NCBI GenBank assembly: GCA_963693315.1
Contig: OY856186.1
Coordinates: 138,446,417-138,510,416, forward strand
Origin: Diogma glabrata
Taxonomy: Eukaryota; Arthropoda; Insecta; Diptera; Cylindrotomidae
Length of the DNA stretch: 64,000 bases
Reading direction: 5' to 3'
Positions within the stretch are counted from its first letter, which is position 1. Each line of letters begins with the position of its first letter. Shown piece after piece: positions 33,940 through 45,158 of this stretch. The notes under the pieces are model-generated. The model worked only from the letters and a program-made list of their open reading frames with translations. It did no database searches and had not been told where the DNA came from. Both the position numbers and the translations under genes were made by a program.

Positions 33940-36900
33940 GAACATTAAATTTGGAGAAATCTTGATGGTCGGGATTGGTATTTTAGATCAAAAACTAGAT
34001 TATTGCATTATAAGTTTGTCAAAAAAATGTTGTCAAGTGTGTCAAAACAAAGACTTTTATTTATTTTTTTACCTAATTTTTTGGAAAAAAAATAAAATTA
34101 ATTGTTTGTTTGAAATGAAATTTTATTATTATTAATGAAAATTATGGCATTATAAGTTTGTTAAAAAAATGTTGTCAAGTGTGTCAAAAGAAAGATTTTT
34201 ATTTATTTTTTACCCAATTTTTTGGAAAAAAATAAAATTGTTTGATTGAAATGAAATTTTATTATTATTATTGAGAATTATGGCATTATAAGTTTGACAA
34301 AAAAATGTTGTCAAGTGTGTCAAAAGAAAGATTTTAATTTATTTTTTTACCCAATTTTTTGGAAAAAAATAAAATTGTTTGCTTGAAATGAAATTTTATG
34401 ATTATTATTAAGAGTTATGGCATTATAAGTTTGTCAAAAAAATGTTGTCAAGTGTAACAAAAGAAGGGTTTTTATTTATTTTTTATCCAATTTTTTTTAG
34501 AAAAAAATATAATTAATAGTTTGTATGACTTGAAATTACTTCGGTCTTAAAGCCCTAAGTATTACATTCATGAGCCATTCATGAGCCAATGAGCATTTCT
34601 CGACGTTTTAGGACGTACTGATTCTAAAAAAGCAAAAAAAAAATATATGTCTGTCTGCCGGCCGTCCGGTCGTCATTACCTACGCTGCCGGGAAAACCGC
34701 TGAAGGGATTTCAAAAAATTTTTTTTTCTAAAAATAAGTATACTCAAGGGACAGATCCGAAAGGACGCTGTGTTCTATAACTGTACCGGAAGTGTGTCAA
34801 AAAATCATTATGTGTGTCAAAAATAGCAAATTTTCATATTTTTGGCTTAAAAAACGTTCATTTTAAGTGATTAAAATTAAATAAATAAAGGAACATTAAA
34901 TTTGGAGAAATCTTGATGATCGAGATTGGTATGTGAGATCAAAAACTAGATAATGGCATTAAAAGTTTGTCAAAAAAATGTTGTCAAGTGTGTCAAAAGA
35001 AAGATTTTTATTTATTTTTTTTACCCAATTTTTTGGAAAAAAATAAAATTGTTTGTTTGAAATGAAATTTTATTATTATTATCGAGAATTATGGCATTAT
35101 AAGTTTGACAAAAAAATGTTGTCAAGTGTGTCAAAAGAAAGGTTTTTATTTATTTTTTACCCAATTTTTTTAGAAAAAAATAAAATTATTAGTTTATATG
35201 ACATGAAATTTTGTTATTATAATAGAGAATTATGGCATTATAAGTTTGTCAAAAAACTAATGTCAAGTGTGTCAAAAAATGATTTCATTTATTTTTTAGC
35301 CAATTTTTTGGAAAAAAAGTGTATGTAAAAGACGTAAATGTAATTGAAAATGAAATCGGACATGGAAATTTTTGAGTTTTTTATAGTTTTTGAAATATTT
35401 TTGAAATTTTGAAAAAAGTTTGTATTTTCGAATTTGTAATAATTTTTCCAATATTTTTAGCATGTTGGAAAAAGTTTTAATTTTTGATTTTGTAAGAATT
35501 TTTGGAATATTTTTATAATCTTGAAAAATTTTAAATATTTGATTTTATTATAATTTTTGGAATTTCGAAAAAATTTTCAATTTTTGATTTTGTAATAATT
35601 TTTGCAATACTTTTAGAATTTTGGAACAAGTTTGAATTTTTAAGAATTTTTGGAATATTATTGGAATTTAGAAAAAGTTTAAATATTTGATTTTATTCTA
35701 ATTTTTGGAATATTTTTGGAAATCCGAAAAATGTTTTAATTTTTGATATTGTTATAATTTTTACAATATATTTAGAATTTTGAAAAAATAGAATTTTTGA
35801 ATTTTATATATTTGGGTGATTCTGTTCTGTTACTTTTTTATTTAAAATTATTCGATTTTATAATTGAATTTTTTGTTATTTTTTCATGCATATTATTACT
35901 CTATTTTATTGTAAAAATCAAAGTTCGAGAGGATTTTGCTACAACCTTAGGCAATTTTTTTCATACAATTTTGTTAATAATTTAGTATATTTATACTATT
36001 TTTTACATGGTACTGACAGCCACGGTACTGACATTTTAAATTTAATTAGTAACTGTAATTATTTGGGTTATGAATTTGATAATATCCTATTACAATATTA
36101 TGTAAGTTAGTAGTAAGTACAAAAATCTATTATTTATGATAAAAAATCAATAATTAATTAAATTTACCAATAGCACGGTACTGACAAGTAAATTTATGAC
36201 ATACCTTTTTGAAAATTGATTTTTAAAATGACACAAACTTGTTGCACTATTCCATCAGCATTATGTTTGTAAACATTACTCAGGTGACGTACTTTTAATA
36301 TGGCTAACTATTTGTTTCAATAATCTCGAGGTAGATGATGCAAATTCAAATTCAAAAATTCGCTTAAATCTATGGACAAAGGTTATAAAGCCAGAATTCA
36401 ATGTTGAATCAATATATTGAAAAAACATTTGAAAGTTTTTTTAAGTTTGATTATAGACATTAAGATTAATAGGTTAATTGCTTCGAATCATTTATTGTGA
36501 AAATAAAAATAATGAATTTATAGGTGAATTCTAGAAATGGACATTGCACGGTACTGACATTTAAGTGATATACTGTTAGTTTTCGCTGAACTGGGAATTA
36601 TAATACACAGAAAAAGTGATGAAATATGTTGGTGAGGATCGTATTAATAGAAAAAATTTATGAATACAATATTTGGTATGACCAGTGAGAGTAAACAGTA
36701 CAGGACATAAATAATCACTGTTAGAATAGAATCACCCATATATGCTTAGAATTTTGAAAAAAGTTTCATTTATTGATTTTGTAAGAATTTTTGGAATATT
36801 TTTAGAATTTTGAAAAATTTTAAACTTTTGATTTTATTATAATTTTTGGAATTTTGAAAAAAGCTTGAATTTTTGATTTGTAATAATTTTTGCAATATAT

Positions 36901-37282
36901 TTAGAGTTTTGGAAAAGTTTAAATTTTTAAGAATTTTTGGAATATTATTGGAATTTAGGAAAAGTTTAAATATTTGATTTTATTTGAATATTTTTGGAAT
37001 TTTGAAAAAAGTTTGATTTTATTTAATATAACAATGTTTTTGGAATTTGATTATAATTTTCCGGCAACGTATTGATGTTTCGTGTTAGTTTTGTAATAAA
37101 TTTCTAAACAGAAATAAAAAATACTTGTACTTTAATAAAGAGTTATGTTTGATATACATCGCTGCCCAAAACTAAAAACAATGTCCTCATAAAAGTTTTT
37201 GGCCGAAAACTATATCAAAATCCTTTACCCAGACCGAAGTCTTGATATCTCAGAGCTGTGAGATTTCAGCCCCTCCATATTT
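33940..37282 (+). repeat. Helentron/HINE-like repeat, copy B (compound)
   Basis: 33940-34534 is an internal fragment with four units of about 130 bases (TGGCATTATAAGTTTGTCAA ... AAGTGTGTCAAAAGAAAG). At 34537 a second copy starts with the imperfect palindrome ACTTCGGTCT-taa-AGCCCTAAGT and ATTACATTCATGAGC, includes GGCCGTCCGG, more minisatellite units, then the short AATTTTTGGAATATT-type units, and closes with CCGGCAACGTATTGATG ... CCCAGACCGAAGT, hairpin ATCTCAGAGCTGTGAGAT and CAGCCCCTCCATATTTT. A TIR element is inserted at 35813-36738. Confidence 0.72.
35813..36738. mobile_element. 926-bp non-coding TIR element with repeated CACGGTACTGACA
   Basis: Begins TGGGTGATTCTGTTCTG and ends as the reverse complement of TGGGTGATTCTATTCTAAC. 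It interrupts the Helentron-like repeat at a run of TA. A flanking duplication is not exact. The motif (G/C)AC(G)GTACTGACA occurs near 36006, 36022, 36174 and 36546, spread through the element like subterminal protein-binding sites. Short open frames inside have no family features. Superfamily unknown. Confidence 0.75.
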
Positions 37283-37520
37283 TCAAATTATTGTCTATAA
37301 ATTTAGTGCGAAATTCTTATATAATGTAAAAAAAATTCCATAATATGGAGTCTAATTAAAATGTCTACAAGGAAGCAACACCAGTTCCATGAAGGAGGCC
37401 GATTTGAGAAAATCGCAGAACAAAAGTTTTCGGGCTCGTCAAGAACAGGCGCCTGACGAAGTATAAAATATGTGTTAATCATCACATGAAATCGGCGTGG
37501 GCCGAGGGACTACTATTTTT
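37283..37520 (+). repeat. Fragments: tRNA-like composite tail and short RTE LINE piece
   Basis: 37296-37350 (AAATTTAGTGCG ... CCATAATATGGAGTCTAATT) matches 43960-44009 of the composite repeat. 37352-37460 matches the RTE LINE near 38754 (ATGTCTACAAGGAAGCAACA) and translates as CLQGSNTSSMKEADLRKSQN in the LINE frame. Both are small remnants. Confidence 0.6.
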
Positions 37521-37880
37521 GTATTAAATATATTTTTATTTTATTTTCTATATATAAAGATTAAAAAAAATTTGTTGTCAAAAATGTTGCTTAAAACGAC
37601 ATCTTTGATTGTTTTATTTCGAAGTAAGTACCATGTGTTAAAATCTTAATTCGATACTGTCTAAGGTTTTCATCATTCTTTTCTTAATTCCAATTTCTAA
37701 TTCTAATCTGTTTTATTAACAGTCAGTCTGTTTGTATTAACAGCATACCCTCAATAATAGCCTACAAAAAATTTAACTCAGTTATGTTAGGGTCTTGGGC
37801 AGTAAGACAATTACGTTTCCAGTAAAAACCATTTAAAAATTTCTCTAACATCTTACCAATCTGTAGCTTTATAGTCCCAA
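37521..37880. other. AT-rich DNA before the gap, nothing recognised
   Basis: No coding or repeat similarity noticed. Confidence 0.4.
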
Positions 37881-38080
37881 NNNNNNNNNNNNNNNNNNNN
37901 NNNNNNNNNNNNNNNNNNNNNNNNNNNNNNNNNNNNNNNNNNNNNNNNNNNNNNNNNNNNNNNNNNNNNNNNNNNNNNNNNNNNNNNNNNNNNNNNNNNN
38001 NNNNNNNNNNNNNNNNNNNNNNNNNNNNNNNNNNNNNNNNNNNNNNNNNNNNNNNNNNNNNNNNNNNNNNNNNNNNNNNN
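37881..38080. other. Assembly gap (200 Ns)
   Basis: Exactly 200 ambiguous bases; a round number suggests a placeholder, so the true gap size is unknown. The 5' part of the RTE LINE endonuclease is lost in it. Confidence 0.99.
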
Positions 38081-38108
38081 TACTTTCTACATAGCACTGG
38101 AAGAGGTT

Positions 38109-38398
38109 ATGAAACAAACACCATCACGCGACTTCATTATGGTTCTTGGTGAATTTAATGGGCAGGTTGAAAGTGATATCTCTTATGGAAGTGTGGTGGG
38201 CCCCAACAGCCTTCATTTGAATTCGAATGATAATGGTGAAAAAATGAGTGCGTTTGCATTATCAAATAATTTGAGAATTGCCAGTACCTTCTTGCAGCAT
38301 CGATCGATTCATAAGTATACTTGGGTCTCACCGAATGGAAATACTCGAAATCAAATTGATCACGTGCTTGTAACAGCACGTTTTTTTTTCTAGTGTTC
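38109..38398 (+). pseudogene. RTE endonuclease domain (partial)
   Basis: APE-type endonuclease C-terminal half. GEFNGQV corresponds to the usual GDFNAQ-G block (first Asp replaced by Glu), and NQIDHVLV carries the conserved Asp-His pair. The N-terminal half falls in the N gap. A frameshift near 38393 separates it from the following VRSFRGA block. Confidence 0.8.
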
Positions 38399-39173
38399 TG
38401 AATGTGCGATCCTTTAGAGGTGCAAAAATTGGAAGTGACCACTTTCTTGCATGTGCTAAAATAAGGTTCCACTTTCCAAATCTAGGAATTCCAAAATTCA
38501 ATCAACGGAAACGTTTTAACATCTCACCACTAAAGAATGCTGAAACAGAAAAGAAATATCAAAACCATTGCCGAAACATTGGAGAAATCAAGATCCATTA
38601 CTGGAAACTTCGATAAGTCATGGTATTTGCTCAAAGATGCTATTTTAAGCACTGCTTAGGGAATACTTGGACGACCACAAAACCACTCCCAGAAACCATG
38701 GATGGATCAAGCATGTCTTGACGCTATTCAATACGAAAGAGATTGCTATCTGAAATGTCTACAAGGACGCAACACCAATTTTACGAAAGAGAACTATAAA
38801 CAGGCAAGACAAACCGTTACAAAGCTATGTAGACGGACGAAGAGAGAATGGTGGAAGAGACAGTGTGAGGAGATTGAAAGCTTCAATAAGGATCATCAAT
38901 CGCGTATCTTCTTTCAACAGGTTAAAACCTTAAAGAAGGGACCTCAAACTAGATCGACTGCTATTCAAAACGAAGAGGGAGCTACAAGTAAACCTTAAGA
39001 ATATTTTAGATACTTGGGCCGCTTATTTTGAGAATCTTTCAGCTTAAGTTACCAGCAAAAAGTTGGGCGACGAGCAAAGCTTATTCGTGCGTCAAGACTC
39101 AAGGGTACATGTAGACGAACCAACCAAAGGGGAATTCGATGCGGCGCTGTCAAAATTAAAATGCAATAAGTCA

Positions 39174-39926
39174 AATGCAATATTTAAAAATATACATTTT
39201 ACTGTTTATTTTTAATTTAATTTTATTAATAATAATATAAACTTCCTTATAGTAACAATTTGGATTTTATTTTTTACATTATAGAATATCGATTTCGACT
39301 TACGTCATCCTCAGTTCTTAAATTATTATTACAATTTTTGCTTAAACTATTACTTATATACTATTTCAACTGCTATTTTTTATTATTATGTCATATACTT
39401 TGTTTGTTTTGGTGTTGATTTTATCATTTAAAATGTTGCTATTGTTTTATGTTTATATATTTCTATTTCTTCCAATCTATCTAGCTGTTGTCCTTTTCTT
39501 TTTTTATGTAATATGGTTAAATTTGTGTTGACATTGGTGTATTTGTGTTTTTCTATTTTCAAATGTTGGGCATATCTGGATTTTGGATCGCTTCTGTTAA
39601 TTTCATTGGTGTTCTCGATAAATCTTTTTTTGAAGGACCACCCCGTCTGGCCTATATAAAATTTACTGCAGTCGTCACAGGTGAGCTTATAAACACCTGT
39701 GTCTAAGGTTTGGGTTTTTTTAGTTTTTAGGTAGTTTTCTATTTTATTTTTGTTTTTGTAAGCTGCAATATATCCATATTTTTTTAAAGTTTTTTGCATT
39801 ATTTTGCATGTTGTTTTATTGTAGGTTACGCCTACGTATTTTTTGCCAGCTAAGCTTTCTTCATTCTTCAACGTTGTTAGGGTTCGCAAATAATAGAATA
39901 ATATGGAAAACCATAATAACACATAT
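39174..39926 (-). mobile_element. 5'-truncated Penelope-like element with GIY-YIG endonuclease
   Basis: Minus-strand frame 39946-39428 includes GVYKLTCDDCSKFYIGQTGW and SFKKRFIENT, the GIY-YIG endonuclease at the C-terminus of Penelope-like elements; RT is missing. TGCAATAAGTCA (39162-39173) and TGCAATAAATCA (39927-39938) are the target duplication, 11 of 12 identical, and the RTE frame CNKSP continues across. The 3' region has a GAGGATGACGT...CGAAATCG motif on the minus strand. Confidence 0.88.
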
Positions 39927-40960
39927 TGCAATAAATCACCTGGCATCGACGATATAACATCTGAAATTATTGTACATGGTGGTGCAACTCTATCCTTAAG
40001 ATTGTTTGAACTTGTTCACATGACCTGGAGGACTGAAACCATGCCACAGGACTGGAACTCTTCTATGCTGATACCAATCCATAAAAAGGGTAATCGCCTA
40101 CAATGTGCAAACTACAGAGGAATCGCTCTCTCAGCACAGCATATAAGAACTTTTCATACATTTTGCTATCTAAAATCAATCCTTTTGCTGAACAACTATT
40201 CGGAGAATATCAGTGTCGCTTCCGGCAAGGCCGAGGTACCATCGATGCAGTTTTCTGGATAAGGATGCTTTTGGAAAAGTGTCGAGAGTTCAACATACCT
40301 GTGTCTGTGTACCAACTGTTCATTGATTTCAGGTAGGCCTACGACTATCTCGAACGAGAGACTCTATGGTCTGCTCTGGTGTCAATTGAAAATCCTGGTA
40401 AACTGGTATCACTATGCAAAATGACAGTACAGAACTCTCAATGCTGTGTAAGAGTAGAGAACGTAATATCAAAGTTTTTTAAAGTTGACTCCCGGTTAAG
40501 ACAAGGTGATGCTAACTCTTCTATACTTTTTAATTTAGCCATGGAATATGTGTGCCGTTAAATGAAACTCCCGACTAACAACAATATCTTGTCAATAAAC
40601 TCAGTACAGATGATCGCGTACGCTGATGATGTTGTCATCCTCGGCTGAAGTGAAGCTGTTATTAGTGTGACTTTCAAGTTGCTTGAGCACCAATCTCTAG
40701 AAAAATTGGCCTTTAAATTAACCACGATAAAACCAAACATATAGTTCAAGAGATGCCGAGAAGAAAGATTTGATGTGCGGCGATGAACGAATTGAGGGAG
40801 TTGAATCTTTTAAATATTTGGGTTCCATGCATGATTCGAACAACAGCATACTTACAGATATAAAAGCTCAAATCGCTGCAGGCAATCGAACTTTCTCCTC
40901 AATTAAGCCTCTCCTTGGATCACCGTATGTATCAACTAACACCAAACTCAAGTTTTATCT
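39927..40960 (+). pseudogene. RTE reverse transcriptase domain
   Basis: Holds palm motifs including IAYADDVVILG near 40620 with both catalytic Asp. In-frame stops occur at about 40336 (after YQLFIDFR), at 40559-40561, and after VVILG. The order and spacing match RTE polyproteins. It continues after the PLE insertion with the duplicated CNKS codons. Confidence 0.85.
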
Positions 40961-41110
40961 AGACCTAGGTCTAAAAAGGTATTTATGTGTTGTTGTGACA
41001 CATATTCAAGTAATATCTTAAACTCAAGTTATATCTAGACCTAGGTCTTAAAAATATTTATGTTGTTGTGACACATATTCTTAACCCTATTACACAACAA
41101 TTTTTATTTA
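40961..41110 (+). mobile_element. 3' end of LINE B, partly duplicated in tandem
   Basis: Contains AGACCTAGGTCTAAAAAGGT and TTGTTGTGACACATATTC, ending in an A run at 41109. It matches the reverse complement of 49190-49265, the 3' end of the LINE at 49183-49738. The unit, together with AAACTCAAGTTTTATCTAG from the RTE target, occurs twice, so the duplication came after insertion. The RTE frame resumes after the A run. Confidence 0.8.
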
Positions 41111-41245
41111 AAAAAAAAACTACAAGACGTTGAATGGACTGGTTGTGGTGTATGGGTCACAAACGTAGACCCTTACACAAAATAACGAATCACATTTATC
41201 TGTATTTGAGCGTAAGATCCTACGCTACATTTTTGGTGCACTTAA

Positions 41246-42303
41246 TGACTTACTTATTTCCACAGTGCACCCACTCTATAGTTTTGCTGATGACAGCACA
41301 TTACATGCATCACATGCATCTCCTAAATTTCGATCTCATACCACAGTTACCATTAATAGAGAGCTGCTAATTGATTCTATCAACAAAGCTCAGGAGCGTA
41401 TAATGGAATAGGGTGATCGTAATCTTGTTTCATTTAATCCAACCAAAACCAAACTATGCCGTCTTTCACGAATAGAGCGACATAAAAATTTCCCTATTAA
41501 AATAAACCATGAGGAATTGCGTGAGGTTGCATCAGTAAGACTTCTTGGAGTGGATATTCAAGATAACCTGAAATGGAATAAACGTGTGTTCAACCTCGCT
41601 AGATCGGCAATGCAAAAATTAGGATTCTTGAGTCGATGTTAAAAGTATTTCAATCATCAGCAAATTTTGCTAATCCTCAAGTCCTTTATTTGTCCATGTA
41701 TGGAGTACTGCTGTCATGCTTGGGAAGGTGCCTGTCAGTCAACAATAAAATGTCTAGACTCTGTACAGAGAAAAACAATACGGTTGATTGGTAATACCGA
41801 ACTAACGGACCAGCTTGATTCACCCCAGCCCAGAAGAAATATGGCAGAATATTCAATCTACTATAAATATAACTTTAGCGAGCTTTCCTCTAAGGAAATT
41901 CAAAATATCCTTATCCATCGTGTGCGCACAAATATCCTTATCCATCGTGTGCGCATAATCCACAAACAAGAACTGCCGAGTTATCCCATCAATTTGTTGT
42001 AAAAATACCTCGTTGTAGGACTGTGTCCTTCCAGGACGACTATTTTAATAGAGTGGCCAAATTATGGAACTCAATGCCTTCTTCTGTATTTGCCGATGAG
42101 TTTTCCCCTCAGGCATTTAAAGAAAATGTCCATCATCATCTAAAAAAATTAGTATAGTTATCCCTATATCCCCATTCCTTCCATTTTCCTCCTCTCCTTC
42201 CTTTATAGTTGACATGGTATCTTCGGATATTCAAAGAGTCTAAATAATGCATATTTCATATTAAGTGTGCTAAACATGTCTAACTAATTAATAAAAAAAA
42301 AAG
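41246..42303 (+). mobile_element. CR1/Jockey-type LINE C, 3' half
   Basis: Starts inside the RT: YSFADDSTLHASHASP (catalytic F-ADD), then AQERIMEWGDRNLVSF-like with a stop, NPTKTKLCRLSR, ASVRLLGVDIQDNLKWNKRV, SFICPCMEYCCHAWEGA and VQRKTIRLIGN, ending with an A run at about 42292-42302. CTTAA occurs on both sides (41241-41245; 42304-42308), consistent with a short target duplication, and the RTE frame resumes. Three or more stops/frameshifts. Confidence 0.87.
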
Positions 42304-42650
42304 CTTAAGACAGACGATGGAGAGTACAGAACGCGATTTAACTTTGAGATCAGAGACCTTGAGGGTCCAGATATAATAGGTTGTATCTGTTCCAACAGGA
42401 TTGCTTGGCTTGGGCATGTTTTACGAGCTGATTCACAGTCTGGAATGATTAAAAAATGTACGTTAGTATCCCAGGGAGTGGGCGACCGCGAGGTAGACCA
42501 TGACTGTAATGGGAGACGGACGTGATGAACGGCCTTAAAAAAATGGGCTGCCATGGTAATTATGTCACTGTTGCGAATGACCGTGGTGAATATTCGAAGC
42601 TGATTAGCTTGGCAACGCTCACACATGGAGCATGAACGTCACAAAGAAAT

Positions 42651-43680
42651 AAATATACAATACACAGACAAATATTTATTTTTTAAACCTTTTGAATTGT
42701 AATAAAAATTTAAGTTATGTTCGCCGTGTTCGATTTGACTCTAACAACTGAAGAAACTGAAAAATTAAATGCAATTTTTGTTGTTTTTCAGTTGTTTCAG
42801 TCAAATCGAACGAACCTGTTATGTTGTCTATTTCGTTAAATAAACAGAATATTGGAGGCGATTATCTTTATGTCAAAAAAGAATGCATTTATAAACAAAA
42901 CAAACTCGTTTTGCAAGTATTTTGTTCTTCTCTTCATTCGATACATATTATTCAATTTGCGCTCATCTATGATTCATGCATCAACGACCACATTTTTTTT
43001 TAAACAATGGAAAAATACATAACATAATAATAAAATCAAAATCAATAATTTTATTTATATTTCCACTGTTCAAATATTTAATGAAAAAAAATTTACTTTA
43101 AAAAGAATTGTATTTATTTATTTTTCCAATTTTCTTTTTTTTTAAATGGAATATTACATATTTCGTTATTTTATTATTTTAAACAAACATAAAATTATAC
43201 TCATCAGCTGTTTTGTTATTTTCTTGGTTATATTTGGAATATAAGAATTTATCAATGAATTTATTACCAAGAGAAGAAAAGTAAATAGAATTTTTTTAAG
43301 ATTACGATTATTATTGTAAATAAAGAACCGTAGCTTTTTTTTGTATCGATGGCGTAATCGTAACATAACATCAAATGATATCAAAGTTATTTAGATCGTG
43401 TTAAACTTTCAAAGAGAACAAAATCTAGAGAAATGCTTATATATGTATTGCCTGCACTTATATTTAAAAAAGAAGCTAATTGTAGATATTTAATCATTAC
43501 AACGCACACAAAAAAAAACAAAGTGGTCTGTACTTTGGGCGCCACCTATCTACGGGCATGTTTGTCGACCTGCGGAATACGAAATTAACGCATTTTCAGA
43601 CAAATCGGAAATGGTCACCTAAGATTTTTGCTTTTTCCTCTCGATTTAATATGAAATGGTCGTGAAGTGGATTTTTTTTC
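42651..43680. other. AT-rich DNA with one 85-bp inverted repeat, no gene
   Basis: 42729-42812 is an imperfect palindrome: GTTCGATTTGACT ... CAACTGA on one side, TCAGTTGTTTCAGTCAAATC on the other. Otherwise no recognisable features. Short frames at 42821-43003 and 43166-43384 lack family content. Confidence 0.5.
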
Positions 43681-44290
43681 GAGAAACTTCAAACCATACC
43701 TTTGAATTGAAAAAATTCCAATTACTTCTTTACTTACTTGAGTTTAATTGATCTCAAAAATCTAAAATTAATTTAAATTCTCTTAATGTAGTCTAATGTT
43801 AATACATATAGAACTACAAATTGACCAAGTGTCAGCCATTGATTTCACAGTGATTGGAAACAATCAATAATGACTATACAATCGTGACTTGGATGTTAAT
43901 TAAAATAGAAATGTTCCCCATTCTATGAATTCACACAAAGTATTGTCTAGAAATTTAATGCAAAAAATCCCATATAATGTAAAAACATTTCCATAATATG
44001 GAGTCTAATGACAGTGGAAAAATTCAACTTAAGTTAAAAATAAATAAGTGATGAAGTTTCAACTTTGAAATTGTCATCGCCTCAACGACGTAATCGATAG
44101 CGTGTCGGCCCAAGGATTCGAGCCGACCGAAGAGGTAGGTTCGAATCCCAACCGAAACACGAAAAATATGAAGTGGAGTTTTTTTCTGAGAAACTTCGAA
44201 CCATACCTTAAAATTGAACAAATTCCAATTACTTCTTTACTTGCTTGAGTTTAATTGATCCCAAAAATCCAAAATTAATTAATTATTTAT
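43681..44290. repeat. tRNA-like composite repeat, second copy
   Basis: Shares with 7282-7530 the order CAATCAATAATGACT, CGTGACTT, CTATGAATTCA, AATTTAATGCAAAAAATCCC and AAAAATTCAACTTAAGT, then GTCATCGCC. The flanks 43672-43790 and 44170-44285 are near-identical direct repeats (CCATACCTTTGAATTG / CCATACCTTAAAATTG). Confidence 0.7.
44085..44165 (+). repeat. tRNA-like head of the composite repeat
   Basis: GTAATCGATAGCGTG fits a loose A box and AGGTTCGAATCCCAACCG is a near-perfect B box with pairing arm, followed by AAACACGAAAAA. An anticodon arm-like CGGCCCAAGGATTCGAGCCG can be drawn between them. The non-tRNA tail and second related copy argue for a tRNA-derived SINE rather than a working tRNA. 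Confidence 0.6.
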
Positions 44291-44870
44291 ATTTTTATGA
44301 GGCTTTTGAAATTGTCCTGCCATTCTTCGTTACTCCATAAAATTCGATTTTAGTACCAAGGTACGCCTATAGATGTTTCACATCAAATATATACATTAAC
44401 ATAATATTAATTTTAATAACGAAACTCTATTTGCTTATTATAGCAACGTTTTACTCAATATGACTTTATAGGTTTTTATTAATTATAAATCTACTAATCA
44501 GTTTCTATGTTTCATAATTCCCGTAACGGTAACATTTTTATAATTTGTTAGAATTAAAATTTAAAAACATCTCAAAAATCAAAAAAGCAATTTTGCATCC
44601 GTAAAATTAAATTATTTAATTTTAACATTGCACTCCAGACCATGGAGCACTAGAATTCGACACGTTGCAGGCATCTTGAAATATTCTTAACAGTAACTTA
44701 ATTATAAGATATATACTTGTTATAATAGAAAAATTTTATCGACCCATCATAATTCCTTACTAAATTGAAAGCAAATTAAAAATCTAACCTAAATAACACA
44801 ACGAAACTACTCATTAACAACATAAACAGTATACGAAGAAAAATCAAATAAATCAAACGAATGATTCCTT
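44291..44870. other. AT-rich DNA, nothing recognised
   Basis: No coding or repeat similarity noticed. Confidence 0.4.
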
Positions 44871-44874
44871 TTAA

Positions 44875-45154
44875 CCTTCACGTGAACGGAAATTTTTAGC
44901 GACTGATATGAACAATATCTACCCCGGTAGATATTACATAAATCATAATATCAACCAACGTAACTGTGTATTTATTTTACTTTTGTGTAAGCATACAATA
45001 AAAGCATATATTTAAGAATAAAGTTACTTGTTTTTCACATTGACCAGTAAAAATTTTCATATAAGAAAAAAGGAAAAAAAATATATAAATATCTAAAGTT
45101 ATTGAATTACAAAAACCGTGTTATCTACCCGGGTAAATACTGTTCACGTGAAGG
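44875..45154. mobile_element. 280-bp piggyBac-type MITE
   Basis: Flanked by TTAA on both sides (44871-44874, 45155-45158), with inverted ends CCTTCACGTGAACGG and CCTTCACGTGAACAG. TTAA duplication and ends starting CC are piggyBac hallmarks. Palindromes ATCTACCCCGGTAGAT and TCTACCCGGGTAA lie symmetrically near each end. Non-coding. Confidence 0.82.
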
Positions 45155-45158
45155 TTAA

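Larger units (their letters stand above)
38081..42650 (+). mobile_element. RTE-type LINE, broken by three insertions
   Basis: Plus-strand pieces in the normal order: endonuclease (38109-38398: MVLGEFNGQV, HRSIHKYTWVSPNG, NQIDHVLV), a linker with VRSFRGAKIGSDHFLACAKI and YERDCYLKCLQGRNT, then RT (39927-40770: KSPGIDDITSEII, YRGIALSAQ, FRQGRGTIDAVF, SRLRQGDANSSILFNLAMEY, IAYADDVVILG), FKYLGSM, then after insertions YKTLNGLVVVYGSQT, LSVFERKILRYIFGA and, from 42304, KTDDGEYRTRFNFEIRDL and NRIAWLGHVLRA. Several stops and frameshifts. RTE endonuclease/RT proteins copy the element into nicked DNA. This one is dead. Confidence 0.9.

Noticed and set aside
35797..36110. Two short plus-strand frames within the TIR element
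   Set aside because: Hydrophobic, AT-driven composition and no transposase motif.
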